64,000 bases of DNA from Schumannella luteola (lineage in GTDB: Bacteria > Actinomycetota > Actinomycetes > Actinomycetales > Microbacteriaceae). Every line of letters starts with the position of its first letter. Positions within the stretch are counted from its first letter, which is position 1. This document shows, piece after piece, positions 49,781 to 59,948 of the stretch. Location of the stretch: contig NZ_JACBZY010000001.1 in assembly GCF_013408685.1 (NCBI RefSeq), positions 2,852,001-2,916,000 of the forward strand, in the 5' to 3' direction. The translations under genes were made by a program, and so were the position numbers. Under the pieces are notes generated by a model. The model worked only from the letters and a program-made list of their open reading frames with translations. It was not told where the DNA came from and did not search any database.

Positions 49781-51343
49781 ATGTCCCCAGCAGAGATCAC
49801 CCCGGAGTCGAATCCGCTCCGGGTCTCCTACGATCGTCGGCTGAACCGCATCGCCGGTCCCAGCGGCCTCGTGATCTTCGGTGTGACCGGAGACCTGTCG
49901 CGCAAGAAGCTCATGCCGGCGGTCTACGACCTCGCCAACCGCGGACTGCTGCCGCCGGGCTTCGCGCTCGTCGGCTTCGCACGTCGCGACTGGGAGGATC
50001 AGGACTTCGCGAAGGTCGTCCACGATGCCGTGCGGGATCACGCCCGCACCAAGTTCGATGAGGACGTCTGGAACCAGCTCGCGCAGGGCATCCGCTTCGT
50101 GCAGGGCGAGTTCGACGACGACGCGGCCTTCGACCGCCTCAAGGACACGCTCGACGAGCTCGACCGCGAGCGCGGGACGATGGGCAACCACGCGTTCTAC
50201 CTCTCGATCCCGCCGAAGTCGTTCCCCCAAGTGACCGAGCAGCTGCGCCGCTCGGGACTCGCCGACCCGAAGGGCGGCCAGGACGGCGAGCCCGGTCAGT
50301 GGCGTCGCGTCGTCATCGAGAAGCCCTTCGGCTCCGACCTGCAGACGGCCCGCGAACTGAACGCCGTGGTCGAGTCGGTCTTCCCGCCCGACTCGGTGTT
50401 CCGCATCGACCACTACCTGGGCAAGGAGACGGTGCAGAACATCCTCGCTCTGCGCTTCGCCAACCAGCTCTACGAGCCCATCTGGAACGCCAACTACGTC
50501 GACCACGTGCAGATCACGATGGCCGAGGACATCGGCGTCGGCGGTCGTGCCGGCTACTACGACGGCATCGGCGCGGCGCGTGACGTCATCCAGAACCACC
50601 TGCTGCAGCTCTTCGCCCTCACGGCCATGGAGGAGCCGGTGTCGTTCGACGCCGCCGATCTGCGTGCCGAGAAGGAGAAGGTGCTCTCGGCGGTGCACCT
50701 CGATGAGGACCTCTCGAAGGCGACCGCGCGCGGTCAGTACTCGGGCGGCTGGCAGGGCGGCGAGAAGGTCGTCGGCTTCCTCGACGAAGACGGCATGAAC
50801 CCGGAGTCGGTCACCGAGACCTACGCCGCGATCAAGCTCAACGTCGACACCCGACGCTGGGCCGGAGTGCCCTTCTACCTGCGCGCCGGCAAGCGCCTGG
50901 GGCGCCGCGTCACCGAGATCGCCGTCGTGTTCAAGCGCGCGCCGCAGTACCTCTTCGCCGAGGAGCAGACCTCGGCGCTGGGGCAGAACGCGCTCGTCAT
51001 CCGCGTGCAGCCCGATGAGGGCGTCACCATCCGCTTCGGCTCGAAGGTGCCGGGCGCCGGGATGCAGGTGCGCGACGTGACGATGGACTTCGGCTACGGC
51101 CACGCCTTCACCGAGGCGAGCCCCGAGGCCTACGAGCGGCTCATCCTCGACGTGCTGCTGGGCGACCCGCCGCTGTTCCCGCGCCACCAGGAGGTGGAGC
51201 TGAGCTGGAAGATCCTCGACCCGATCGAGGAGTTCTGGGCGAAGCAGGGCGGCCCGCTCGAGCAGTACAAGCCCGGGACGTGGGGTCCGCCGGAGGCGGA
51301 CGAGCTCCTCGCCCGCGACGGACGTGTCTGGAGGCGCCCGTGA
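49781..51343 (+). CDS. zwf: Glucose-6-phosphate dehydrogenase
   Basis: 520 residues. NADP-binding GVTGDLSRKKLMPAVYDL (about 28-45), active site RIDHYLGKETVQN with catalytic His, and VIEKPFGSDLQTA. It opens the oxidative pentose phosphate branch and makes NADPH. Three bases separate it from pgi; its stop overlaps the opcA GTG. Normal length, no defect seen. Confidence 0.97.
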   Translation: MSPAEITPESNPLRVSYDRRLNRIAGPSGLVIFGVTGDLSRKKLMPAVYDLANRGLLPPGFALVGFARRDWEDQDFAKVVHDAVRDHARTKFDEDVWNQLAQGIRFVQGEFDDDAAFDRLKDTLDELDRERGTMGNHAFYLSIPPKSFPQVTEQLRRSGLADPKGGQDGEPGQWRRVVIEKPFGSDLQTARELNAVVESVFPPDSVFRIDHYLGKETVQNILALRFANQLYEPIWNANYVDHVQITMAEDIGVGGRAGYYDGIGAARDVIQNHLLQLFALTAMEEPVSFDAADLRAEKEKVLSAVHLDEDLSKATARGQYSGGWQGGEKVVGFLDEDGMNPESVTETYAAIKLNVDTRRWAGVPFYLRAGKRLGRRVTEIAVVFKRAPQYLFAEEQTSALGQNALVIRVQPDEGVTIRFGSKVPGAGMQVRDVTMDFGYGHAFTEASPEAYERLILDVLLGDPPLFPRHQEVELSWKILDPIEEFWAKQGGPLEQYKPGTWGPPEADELLARDGRVWRRP

Positions 51344-52338
51344 TCGTCGATCTTCCCAACACCACCACGAGCGCGATCTCGAAGGCGCTCGTGTCGATCC
51401 GCGAGGAGGGCGGCGCCGTCGCCCTCGGTCGCGTGCTGACGCTCGTGATCTCGACCGTGCTCGGCGAGGAGGAGGAGGCCATCGAGGCCGCCAACGACGC
51501 CTCGCGCGAGCACCCGATGCGCGTCATCGTCGTGTCGGTCGGACCGGATGCCCGCACGGGCGTCGCGACGGCCGCCCCGGCGGGCGCCGAGATCCAGGAC
51601 GCCCGACTCGACGCCCAGATCCGTGTCGGCGGCGACGCCGGCGCGAGCGAGGTCATCGTGCTGCGCGCCTACGGCGAAGCCGCGTCGGACGAGGAGGGGC
51701 TCGTCACGAGCCTGCTGCTGCCCGACGCCCCGGTCGTCGTCTGGTGGCCGCACGTCGCTCCGGAGAACCCGAGCGAGTCGCCGCTGGGCCGCATCGCCCA
51801 GCGCCGCATCACCGACTCGGCCACCGCGAAGGACCCCAACAGCGCGATCGAGCTGCTCAGCTCGAACTACCGCCCGGGCGACACCGACTTCGCCTGGACG
51901 CGTCTGACGCTGTGGCGGGCCCAGCTCGCCGCCGTGCTCGACCAGCCGCCGTACGAGCAGGTCACCGCGATCCAGGTCGAGGGCGCCGCGCAGTCGCCGT
52001 CGACCGAGCTGCTCGCGGCCTGGCTCGGACTGCAGCTGGATGCGCCGGTCACCCTCGATCTGGCCGGACCCGGTCACGGGTCGAGCGGCATCCACAAGGT
52101 CGTGCTGCACCGCGCCTCCGGCGAGGTGCGCCTCGAGCGCAACACCCCCACGGTGGCGACGCTCGAGCAGCCCGGCCAGCCGACGCACGACATCTCGCTC
52201 CCCCGGCGCAGTCTGCGCGACTGCCTCGCCGAGGAGCTGCGCCGACTCGACCCCGACGAGCTGTTCGGCGAGGTCGTGCAGAAGGGCGTCGCCCGCCTCG
52301 GGCGCCGCACCACCACCGACGGAGGAGATCGAGCGTGA
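51340..52338 (+). CDS. opcA: Glucose-6-phosphate dehydrogenase assembly protein OpcA
   Basis: 332 residues from GTG 51340. It starts IVDLPNTTTSAISKALVSIREE, the usual OpcA N-terminus, and contains PDAPVVVWWPHVAPENPSES and TDFAWTRLTLWRAQLAA. OpcA is needed for or boosts Zwf activity in cyanobacteria and actinobacteria. Overlaps with both neighbours (GTGA and GTGA) show tight coupling. Confidence 0.95.
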   Translation: MIVDLPNTTTSAISKALVSIREEGGAVALGRVLTLVISTVLGEEEEAIEAANDASREHPMRVIVVSVGPDARTGVATAAPAGAEIQDARLDAQIRVGGDAGASEVIVLRAYGEAASDEEGLVTSLLLPDAPVVVWWPHVAPENPSESPLGRIAQRRITDSATAKDPNSAIELLSSNYRPGDTDFAWTRLTLWRAQLAAVLDQPPYEQVTAIQVEGAAQSPSTELLAAWLGLQLDAPVTLDLAGPGHGSSGIHKVVLHRASGEVRLERNTPTVATLEQPGQPTHDISLPRRSLRDCLAEELRRLDPDELFGEVVQKGVARLGRRTTTDGGDRA

Positions 52339-53138
52339 CCAACGAGCGGCGGGTGCTGGTCCACCCTGACAAGGCGGCGCTGGCCGGCAGCGTCGCGGCG
52401 CGGTTCATCACGAAGATCATCGACGTGCTCGAGGAGCAGGGCTCCGCCCACGTCGCCCTGACGGGCGGCACCATGGGCGGGGCCGTGCTCCGCGCGATCG
52501 GCGACTCCCCCGCTCACCAGAGCGTGGACTGGTCGAAGATCACCTTCTGGTTCAGCGACGAGCGGTACCTGCCGCACGGCGACCCGGAGCGCAACGACAC
52601 CCAGGCGAAGGCGGCCCTGCTGGATGCGCTCGAGCTGGCCCCCGGCCAGGTCAAGTCGCTGCCGGCCCCCGGCGAGCACGCCGACATCGAGGCGGCCGCC
52701 GCGGCCTACGCGGCCGAGCTGGCCGCCGCGGCCCCGGAGGGGGCGGAGTACCCGCGCTTCGACGTGCTGTTCCTCGGCGTCGGACCCGACGGGCACATCG
52801 CCTCGCTGTTCCCCGACCGCACCGGCGTGCACGTGACCGACCGCACGGTCATCGCCGAGACGAACTCGCCGAAGCCGCCGCCCGAGCGCCTCAGCTTCAC
52901 GCTGCCGGTCATCAACTCGGCCGACCGCATCTGGATGGTGCTCGCGGGCGCCGACAAGGCCGGTGCACTGGGCCTGGCCCTCGCCGACGCCAGCATCTCC
53001 GACGTGCCCGCCGCGGGCGCGCAGGGCCGCAAGCGCACCGTGTTCTTTGTCGACCAGGACGCGGCCGCTGAGGTGCCGGCCGAGCTCATCACGAGCGAGC
53101 AGTTCTGGACGGCGGCGCACTCCATCGACGAGCACTGA
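52335..53138 (+). CDS. pgl: 6-Phosphogluconolactonase
   Basis: 267 residues from GTG 52335. Family motifs: HVALTGGTMGGAVLRA, FWFSDERYLPHGDPERN, LFLGVGPDGHIASLFP and SADRIWMVLAGADKAG. It hydrolyses 6-phosphogluconolactone, following Zwf. Last gene of the operon; a strong hairpin follows 60 bases downstream. Confidence 0.96.
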   Translation: MTNERRVLVHPDKAALAGSVAARFITKIIDVLEEQGSAHVALTGGTMGGAVLRAIGDSPAHQSVDWSKITFWFSDERYLPHGDPERNDTQAKAALLDALELAPGQVKSLPAPGEHADIEAAAAAYAAELAAAAPEGAEYPRFDVLFLGVGPDGHIASLFPDRTGVHVTDRTVIAETNSPKPPPERLSFTLPVINSADRIWMVLAGADKAGALGLALADASISDVPAAGAQGRKRTVFFVDQDAAAEVPAELITSEQFWTAAHSIDEH

Positions 53139-53198
53139 TCGTCGTCATGCACTGATCGGCCCGGCTGCGCGCGACGACACAGCGCGCGGCACGCGAAA

Positions 53199-53226
53199 GG
53201 CCCGGATCCCTCAGGGGATCCGGGCC
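53199..53226. terminator. Bidirectional terminator between pgl and rbpA
   Basis: Perfect 12-bp stem GGCCCGGATCCC / GGGATCCGGGCC, loop TCAG, in the gap between the convergent genes. It is flanked by TTCGTCG forward and TTTCGC on the reverse strand. Confidence 0.9.
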
Positions 53227-53249
53227 TTCGTCGTTCGGTTCGCGGAGCC

Positions 53250-53615
53250 TCAGCTCGCGGCGGTCGTGCCGCGACGGGCGCGCAGCTGCTGCAGCGCCTC
53301 CTCGAGGAGCTGAGCGGCCTCCTCGTCGGTGCGACGCTCCTTCACGTAGGCGAGGTGCGTCTTGTAGGGCTCGTTCTTCGCCGACTGCGGCGGGTTCGCC
53401 TTGTCGCGACCGGCCGGCAGACCCGTGGACGGGCTGTCGATGGTCTCGGGGATCTCCTCCGCGGGCACGTTCGCCGCGAAGTAGCGGACGGTCTCGTTGC
53501 CCATCGCGTCCCAGTAGGACACGGCGACGCGCTCGGCGTGATAGCCGCGGTCCTGCTCGCCCATGGGTCCGGATCCGACACGGGATCCGCGGATGGCGCT
53601 GCCTCCGGTAGCCAC
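53250..53615 (-). CDS. rbpA: RNA polymerase-binding protein RbpA
   Basis: 121 residues. Actinobacterial RbpA features: IRGSRVGSGPMGEQDRG (core and basic linker), VSYWDAMGNETVRYFA, and the C-terminal sigma-interacting helices DEEAAQLLEEALQQLRARR. The zinc cysteines of some RbpA are absent, as in many others. It stabilises open complexes with the principal sigma factor. GTG start with AGAAGGAG upstream. Confidence 0.96.
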   Translation of the reverse strand: MATGGSAIRGSRVGSGPMGEQDRGYHAERVAVSYWDAMGNETVRYFAANVPAEEIPETIDSPSTGLPAGRDKANPPQSAKNEPYKTHLAYVKERRTDEEAAQLLEEALQQLRARRGTTAAS

Positions 53616-53670
53616 TGCTGTGCTCCTTCTCCGCCGCTCAGGCGACGGACGTTCGATCGGGTGAGCCGGC

Positions 53671-53922
53671 TCAGCTGCCGGCGTCGAACCGGGTGATCAG
53701 ACCGAGCACGATCACCGAGGCGACCCACACGAGACCGAGCACGACGGTGATGCGGTTCAGGTTGCGCTCTGCCACGCCCGAGGCGCCGAGGTTCGAGGTG
53801 ACGCCGCCGCCGAACATGTCGGAGAGACCGCCGCCGCGACCGCGGTGCAGGAGGATGAGCAGGGTCAGCAGAAGGCTCGTGATGCCGAGCACCACCTGCA
53901 CGATGACCTGGAGGATTTCCAC
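53671..53922 (-). CDS. secG: Preprotein translocase subunit SecG
   Basis: 83 residues, two spans (ILQVIVQVVLGITSLLLTLLILL and ITVVLGLVWVASVIVLGLI) around the conserved loop GRGGGLSDMFGGG and NLNRIT. It assists SecYE in protein export. GTG start with AGGAAAGG upstream. It follows tpiA at about 110 bases, the usual actinobacterial order. Confidence 0.95.
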   Translation of the reverse strand: MEILQVIVQVVLGITSLLLTLLILLHRGRGGGLSDMFGGGVTSNLGASGVAERNLNRITVVLGLVWVASVIVLGLITRFDAGS

Positions 53923-54035
53923 GCGAGACCTTTCCTGTGCTTCCGAGAAGCGCGATGAGCGCCGGAATGCCAGCGTTCAGTATAGGCGACGGGCCGGGCG
54001 CCGAAGCGCTCCGGCCCGCCGTCGGGGTTTCTGAC

Positions 54036-54824
54036 TCAGACGCCCACGTGGCTCTTGAAGCGCACGATGGCCGCGAACTCGTCGACGACGAGGCTCGCGC
54101 CGCCCACCAGGGCGCCGTCGACATCCTTCTCGCGCAGGAAACCGGCGATGTTGCCCGACTTCACCGAGCCGCCGTAGAGGATGCGGGTCGACTCGCCGGC
54201 CTCGGCGCCGAGCTCCTCGGCGACGACGGCGCGCAGCGCCTCGGCGACCTGCTGGGCCTGCTCGGCGGTGGCCGCCTGGCCCGAGCCGATCGCCCACACG
54301 GGCTCGTAGGCCACGACGACCTCGGAGCCCTTCTTCGCGCCGCCGAGGGCGGTGCGCAGCTGCGCGACGGGCACGGCGCTCGCGCCGTGCTTCTCGAGGT
54401 CGTCGGCGGTCTCGCCGACGCAGATGATCGGCACGATGCCGTGACGGTGCGCCGCGGCGACCTTCTCGGCGATGAGCTCGTCGGTCTCGTGGTGGTACTC
54501 GCGGCGCTCGGAGTGCCCGATCAGCACGTACTTCGCGTCGAGAGCGGCCAGGAACGCGCCCGAGATCTCGCCCGTGTAGGCGCCCGAGTCGTGGGCCGAC
54601 AGATCCTGCGCGCCGTAGGCGAGCGAGTACTTGTCGGCGGCCGCGAGGGTCTGCACCGAACGCAGGTCGGTGAACGGCGGGAAGACCGCGACCTCCGCGT
54701 CGGCGTAGTCGTGGTTGCCCTCCTCGAGCTTCCAGTGCAGCTTCTGCACGAAGGCGATCGCCTGCAGGTGGTCGAGGTTCAACTTCCAGTTACCCGCGAT
54801 GAGCGGGGTGCGCTTCACTGCCAT
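54036..54824 (-). CDS. tpiA: Triosephosphate isomerase
   Basis: 262 residues. LIAGNWKLN near the start (catalytic Asn/Lys), IGHSERREYH (His), VAYEPVWAIGSGQAA (catalytic Glu) and ILYGGSVKSGNI (phosphate site). It links dihydroxyacetone phosphate and glyceraldehyde-3-phosphate. The start overlaps the pgk stop by ten bases. Confidence 0.97.
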   Translation of the reverse strand: MAVKRTPLIAGNWKLNLDHLQAIAFVQKLHWKLEEGNHDYADAEVAVFPPFTDLRSVQTLAAADKYSLAYGAQDLSAHDSGAYTGEISGAFLAALDAKYVLIGHSERREYHHETDELIAEKVAAAHRHGIVPIICVGETADDLEKHGASAVPVAQLRTALGGAKKGSEVVVAYEPVWAIGSGQAATAEQAQQVAEALRAVVAEELGAEAGESTRILYGGSVKSGNIAGFLREKDVDGALVGGASLVVDEFAAIVRFKSHVGV

Positions 54825-56023
54825 CCGAGGACCTCCAGTCCGGGGAGCTTCTTGCCCTCGAGGAATTCCAGGCTCGCTCCGCCGCCTGTCGAGATGTGAC
54901 CGAACTGGTCATCGTTGAAACCGAGTGCGCGCACGGCCGCGGCCGAGTCGCCGCCGCCGACCACGCCGAGGCCGGAGACCTCGGTGAGCGCCTGCGCGAC
55001 GGCCTTCGTGCCGGCCGCGAAGGGCGCGAGCTCGAAGACGCCCATGGGGCCGTTCCAGAACACGGTGCGCGAGCGGCCGACGACCGCGGCGAAGGCCGCC
55101 GCGGTGTCCGGGCCGATGTCGAGGCCGAGGCCCTCGGCGCCGAACGGCGTCTGCTCGATCGCGTCGGCCGCGGTCACGACGTGGTCCGCGTCGGCGCCGA
55201 ACTTCGAGGCCACCACGACGTCGGTGGGGATGAGCAGCTCGACGCCGCGCTCCTCCGCCTCGCGGATGTAGCCCTTGACGGTCTCGATCTGGTCGACCTC
55301 GAGCAGGCTCTTGCCGACCTTGTGGCCCTGGGCCGCGAGGAAGGTGAAGAGCATGCCGCCGCCGATGAGCAGCGCATCCACCCGCGGCAGCAGGTGGGCG
55401 ATCACGCCGAGCTTGTCGCTGACCTTCGACCCGCCCAGCACGACGGCGTAGGGCTTCTCGGGGTTCTCGGTGAGGCGGTCGAGCACGTCGAGCTCGGCCG
55501 CGATGAGCAGACCCGCCGCGCTCGGCAGCTGCTGCGCGAGCTCGTAGACGCTCGCCTGCTTGCGGTGGACGACGCCGAAGCCGTCGGAGACGAGCACGTC
55601 GCCGAAGGCGGCGAGCTGCGCGGCGAAGGCGGCGCGCTCCTCGTCGCTCTTGGCGGTCTCGCCCGGGTTGAAGCGCAGGTTCTCGAGCAGCACGACGCGG
55701 GCGTCGCTCGCGACGGCCTCGCGGGCGCCGTCGCCGACCGTGTCGGTCGCGAAGCGCACGGACTCGCCGAGCAGCTCGCCGAGGCGGGCCGCGACCGGCG
55801 CGAGGCTGTACTTCGCGTCCGGGGCGCCCTCGGGGCGGCCGAGGTGCGAGAACGCGACGACGCGCGCGCCCGCGGCGAGCAGCGCCTGGATGGTGGGGAC
55901 GGACGCGCGGATGCGGCCGTCGTCGGTGATCGCGCCGTCCTTGAGCGGCACGTTCAGGTCGCTGCGCAGCAGCACCGTCTTGCCGGAGAGAGCCCCCAGG
56001 CTCTCGATGGTGCGAAGAGCCAT
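54815..56023 (-). CDS. pgk: Phosphoglycerate kinase
   Basis: 402 residues. LLRSDLNVPLKDG, FSHLGRPEG, VVLGGSKVSDKLGV, and GVVGGGDSAAAVRALG (nucleotide end) are present in normal order. It makes ATP from 1,3-bisphosphoglycerate. It lies 58 bases after gap, with a strong hairpin in the gap, so read-through is needed for joint expression. Confidence 0.97.
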   Translation of the reverse strand: MALRTIESLGALSGKTVLLRSDLNVPLKDGAITDDGRIRASVPTIQALLAAGARVVAFSHLGRPEGAPDAKYSLAPVAARLGELLGESVRFATDTVGDGAREAVASDARVVLLENLRFNPGETAKSDEERAAFAAQLAAFGDVLVSDGFGVVHRKQASVYELAQQLPSAAGLLIAAELDVLDRLTENPEKPYAVVLGGSKVSDKLGVIAHLLPRVDALLIGGGMLFTFLAAQGHKVGKSLLEVDQIETVKGYIREAEERGVELLIPTDVVVASKFGADADHVVTAADAIEQTPFGAEGLGLDIGPDTAAAFAAVVGRSRTVFWNGPMGVFELAPFAAGTKAVAQALTEVSGLGVVGGGDSAAAVRALGFNDDQFGHISTGGGASLEFLEGKKLPGLEVLGWQ

Positions 56024-56043
56024 GCTCTCCCTTTCTCAGAGGA

Positions 56044-56074
56044 AAGGCCCGGAACCGCGGGGGTTCCGGGCCTT
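56044..56074 (-). terminator. Terminator-like hairpin between gap and pgk
   Basis: Perfect 13-bp stem AAGGCCCGGAACC / GGTTCCGGGCCTT, loop of five, followed on the reverse strand by TTTCC. It starts eight bases after the gap stop. It probably limits read-through into pgk. Confidence 0.85.
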
Positions 56075-56081
56075 CAGTGGA

Positions 56082-57805
<1,724 letters not shown>

Positions 57806-57866
57806 TCGGATGTCATCTCCTCGGGGATCGATCCGGGCGCCAGTTCGAACAGCACCCGGCTTCTTC

Positions 57867-57882
57867 TTTCACAGTAGTGAAA
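57867..57882. promoter_or_regulatory. Inverted repeat upstream of sod
   Basis: TTTCAC-AGTA-GTGAAA, 62 bases before the sod start. It may be an operator; no regulator is assigned. Confidence 0.4.
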
Positions 57883-57949
57883 GCCGCCGAGCCGCTCAGG
57901 GATTCCGAGATCGACGCCCAGACAACTCCCGGTGCAGGCGGCGGGAACA

Positions 57950-57992
57950 CCGATGCGCCGTGACGGACTGTTACGTCGTCACGGCGCATCGG
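57950..57992. terminator. Long hairpin between sod and whiA
   Basis: A perfect 16-bp stem, CCGATGCGCCGTGACG / CGTCACGGCGCATCGG, with an 11-base loop, 23 bases after the whiA stop. No T tract. Likely terminator for the uvrA-uvrC-rapZ-whiA operon. Confidence 0.75.
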
Positions 57993-58014
57993 GCGCGTCA
58001 GGGCAGAAGCCGAG

Positions 58015-58989
58015 TCATTCGGCGCCGGGCGGGACGTTCGCCTCGGTGCCGGGGATGCCGCGGTCGGTGGCCTCCTTGTCGGCCATCGCGAGCAAGCGGC
58101 GGATGCGGCCGGCGACCGCGTCCTTCGTCATGGGCGGGTCGGCGTGGTGGCCGAGCTCGTCGAGGCTCGCGTCGCGGTGCGCGAGGCGCAGCTCGCCGGC
58201 GTAGCGCAGGTGCTCGGGCACGCCCTCGCCGAGGATCTCGAGCGCGCGCTCGACGCGGGCGCAGGCGGCGACGGCGGCCTGCGCCGAGCGGCGCAGGTTG
58301 GCGTCGTCGAAGTTCACGAGGCGGTTGGCGGTGGCGCGCACCTCGCGGCGCTGGCGCATCTCCTCCCACTCGTCGACGGTGTTGCCGGCGCCCATGAGGC
58401 GCAGCATCGCCGAGATCGCCTCGCCGTCGCGCACGACGACGCGGTGGATGCCGCGCACCTCGCGCGCCTTCGCCGGGATGCGCAGGCGGCCGGCCGCGCC
58501 GACGAGCGCCATGGCGGCCTCGTTGCCGGGGCAGGTGACCTCGAGTGCGGCGGAGCGACCGGGATCGGTCAGGGTGCCGGAGGCGAGGAAGGCGCCGCGC
58601 CAGACGGCGGCGAGCTCCTCGCGCGAGCCCGTCGTCAGACGGTTCGGGAGACCGCGGATGGGGCGACGGCGGGCATCCATCAGCCCGGTCTGGCGGGCGA
58701 GCGTCTCGCCGCCTTCGATGACGCGCACGACGAAGCTCTCGCCCTTGCGCGAGCCGCCCGACGAGATCGAGCCGACCTCGCTGCGCACGCCGTAGAGCTC
58801 GGCGAGGTCCTTGCGCACGCGGCGGGCGATCGCCGGGGTGTCGACCTCCGACTCGACCGCGATGCGGCCCGAGATGATGTGCAGACCACCCGAGAAGCGC
58901 AGCAGCGCGGCGAGCTCGGCCGCCCGCACGGTGTTCTTGGCGACCTGCACGGCCGTCAGCTCGTCCTTCACATCGGACGTCAGTGCCAC
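58015..58989 (-). CDS. whiA: WhiA sporulation/cell division regulator
   Basis: 324 residues from GTG 58989, chosen because family members start [11 protein letters not shown] and GAGAGGA stands six bases before it; a start at 59004 would add five residues. An N-terminal LAGLIDADG-type domain ([30 protein letters not shown]) is followed by a C-terminal helix-turn-helix ([27 protein letters not shown]). WhiA is a transcription factor conserved even in non-sporulating actinobacteria. Confidence 0.95.
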   Translation of the reverse strand: MALTSDVKDELTAVQVAKNTVRAAELAALLRFSGGLHIISGRIAVESEVDTPAIARRVRKDLAELYGVRSEVGSISSGGSRKGESFVVRVIEGGETLARQTGLMDARRRPIRGLPNRLTTGSREELAAVWRGAFLASGTLTDPGRSAALEVTCPGNEAAMALVGAAGRLRIPAKAREVRGIHRVVVRDGEAISAMLRLMGAGNTVDEWEEMRQRREVRATANRLVNFDDANLRRSAQAAVAACARVERALEILGEGVPEHLRYAGELRLAHRDASLDELGHHADPPMTKDAVAGRIRRLLAMADKEATDRGIPGTEANVPPGAE

Positions 58990-59057
58990 GCCGTGTCCTC
59001 TCATCGAGATCGTTCAGTGGGCGCGCGCACGCGCCGGTGTTCATGTGGTGGGGTGGG

Positions 59058-59948
59058 CTACTCGCGGCCGAGATCGCGGTGCTTCACGGTCACCGCCACG
59101 TCGGGGGCGGCGCGGAGCCTGCGCGCGATCTCCTCGGCCATCGCGACCGAGCGGTGCTTCCCGCCGGTGCAGCCGACAGCGATCGTAGCGTGTCGTTTGT
59201 TCTCGCGGAGATACCCCGCCAGCTGCGGCTCGAGCGCGGCGACGTAGCGCTCGGCGAAGAGCAGCGCGCCCTCCTGCCCGAGCACGTACTCCGACACCTC
59301 CGGGTCGAGGCCGGTGTGCTCGCGCAGCTCAGGAATCCAGAACGGGTTCGGCAGGAACCGCACGTCGGCGACGTTGTCGGCGTCGGCCGGCAGGCCGTAC
59401 TTGAAGCCGAAGGTGAGCACGATCACGCGCATCCGCACGGCGCCGTCGGCCGAGAAGCGCTCGGCCGTCTCGCGCGCCAGCTGGTGGATGTTGAGGTCGG
59501 AGGTGTCGATCAGCACGTCGCTCGACGAGCGCAGCTCGGCCATGCGCGCCCGCTCGGCGTGGATGCCGTCGAGCAGCGTGCCGTCGCCCTGCAGCGGATG
59601 CGGTCGACGCACCTGCTCGAAGCGGCGCACCAGCGCGGCGTCGCTCGCGTCGAGGTAGAGCACCCGCACCGGAACGGCGGTCTTGAGCTCGGTGATCGCC
59701 TCCTGCACGTCGGCGAACAGGCGGCCGCCGCGCACATCCACGATCGCCGCGATCTTGGGGATCGTGTCGGCCGCGTGCTCGGAGAGGTCGGCGAGCGGAC
59801 GCAGCATCTGCGGCGGCAGGTTGTCGACCACGTACCAGCCGAGATCTTCGAGCGCGTTCGCGACGGTCGAGCGCCCGGCGCCGGACATCCCCGTCACGAT
59901 GAGGATCTCCCGCTCTTCGCGGGGGTCGTCCTGGCCGGGATCGGTCAT
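59058..59948 (-). CDS. rapZ: RapZ-type nucleotide-binding protein
   Basis: 296 residues. Walker [11 protein letters not shown] (about 19-28), [31 protein letters not shown], and the C-terminal [16 protein letters not shown]. In E. coli RapZ is an RNase E adaptor; in actinobacteria the role is less clear. ATG overlaps the uvrC stop (ATGA). The yvcK gene often found next is not between it and whiA. Confidence 0.94.
   Translation of the reverse strand: MTDPGQDDPREEREILIVTGMSGAGRSTVANALEDLGWYVVDNLPPQMLRPLADLSEHAADTIPKIAAIVDVRGGRLFADVQEAITELKTAVPVRVLYLDASDAALVRRFEQVRRPHPLQGDGTLLDGIHAERARMAELRSSSDVLIDTSDLNIHQLARETAERFSADGAVRMRVIVLTFGFKYGLPADADNVADVRFLPNPFWIPELREHTGLDPEVSEYVLGQEGALLFAERYVAALEPQLAGYLRENKRHATIAVGCTGGKHRSVAMAEEIARRLRAAPDVAVTVKHRDLGRE

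Noticed and set aside
48065-51187. Long reverse open frame in the pentose phosphate operon
   Set aside because: Mirror of pgi and zwf; no motifs.
57842-57852. LexA site before sod (GTTCGAAC)
   Set aside because: Just a TTCGAA palindrome without the N4 spacing of an SOS operator.
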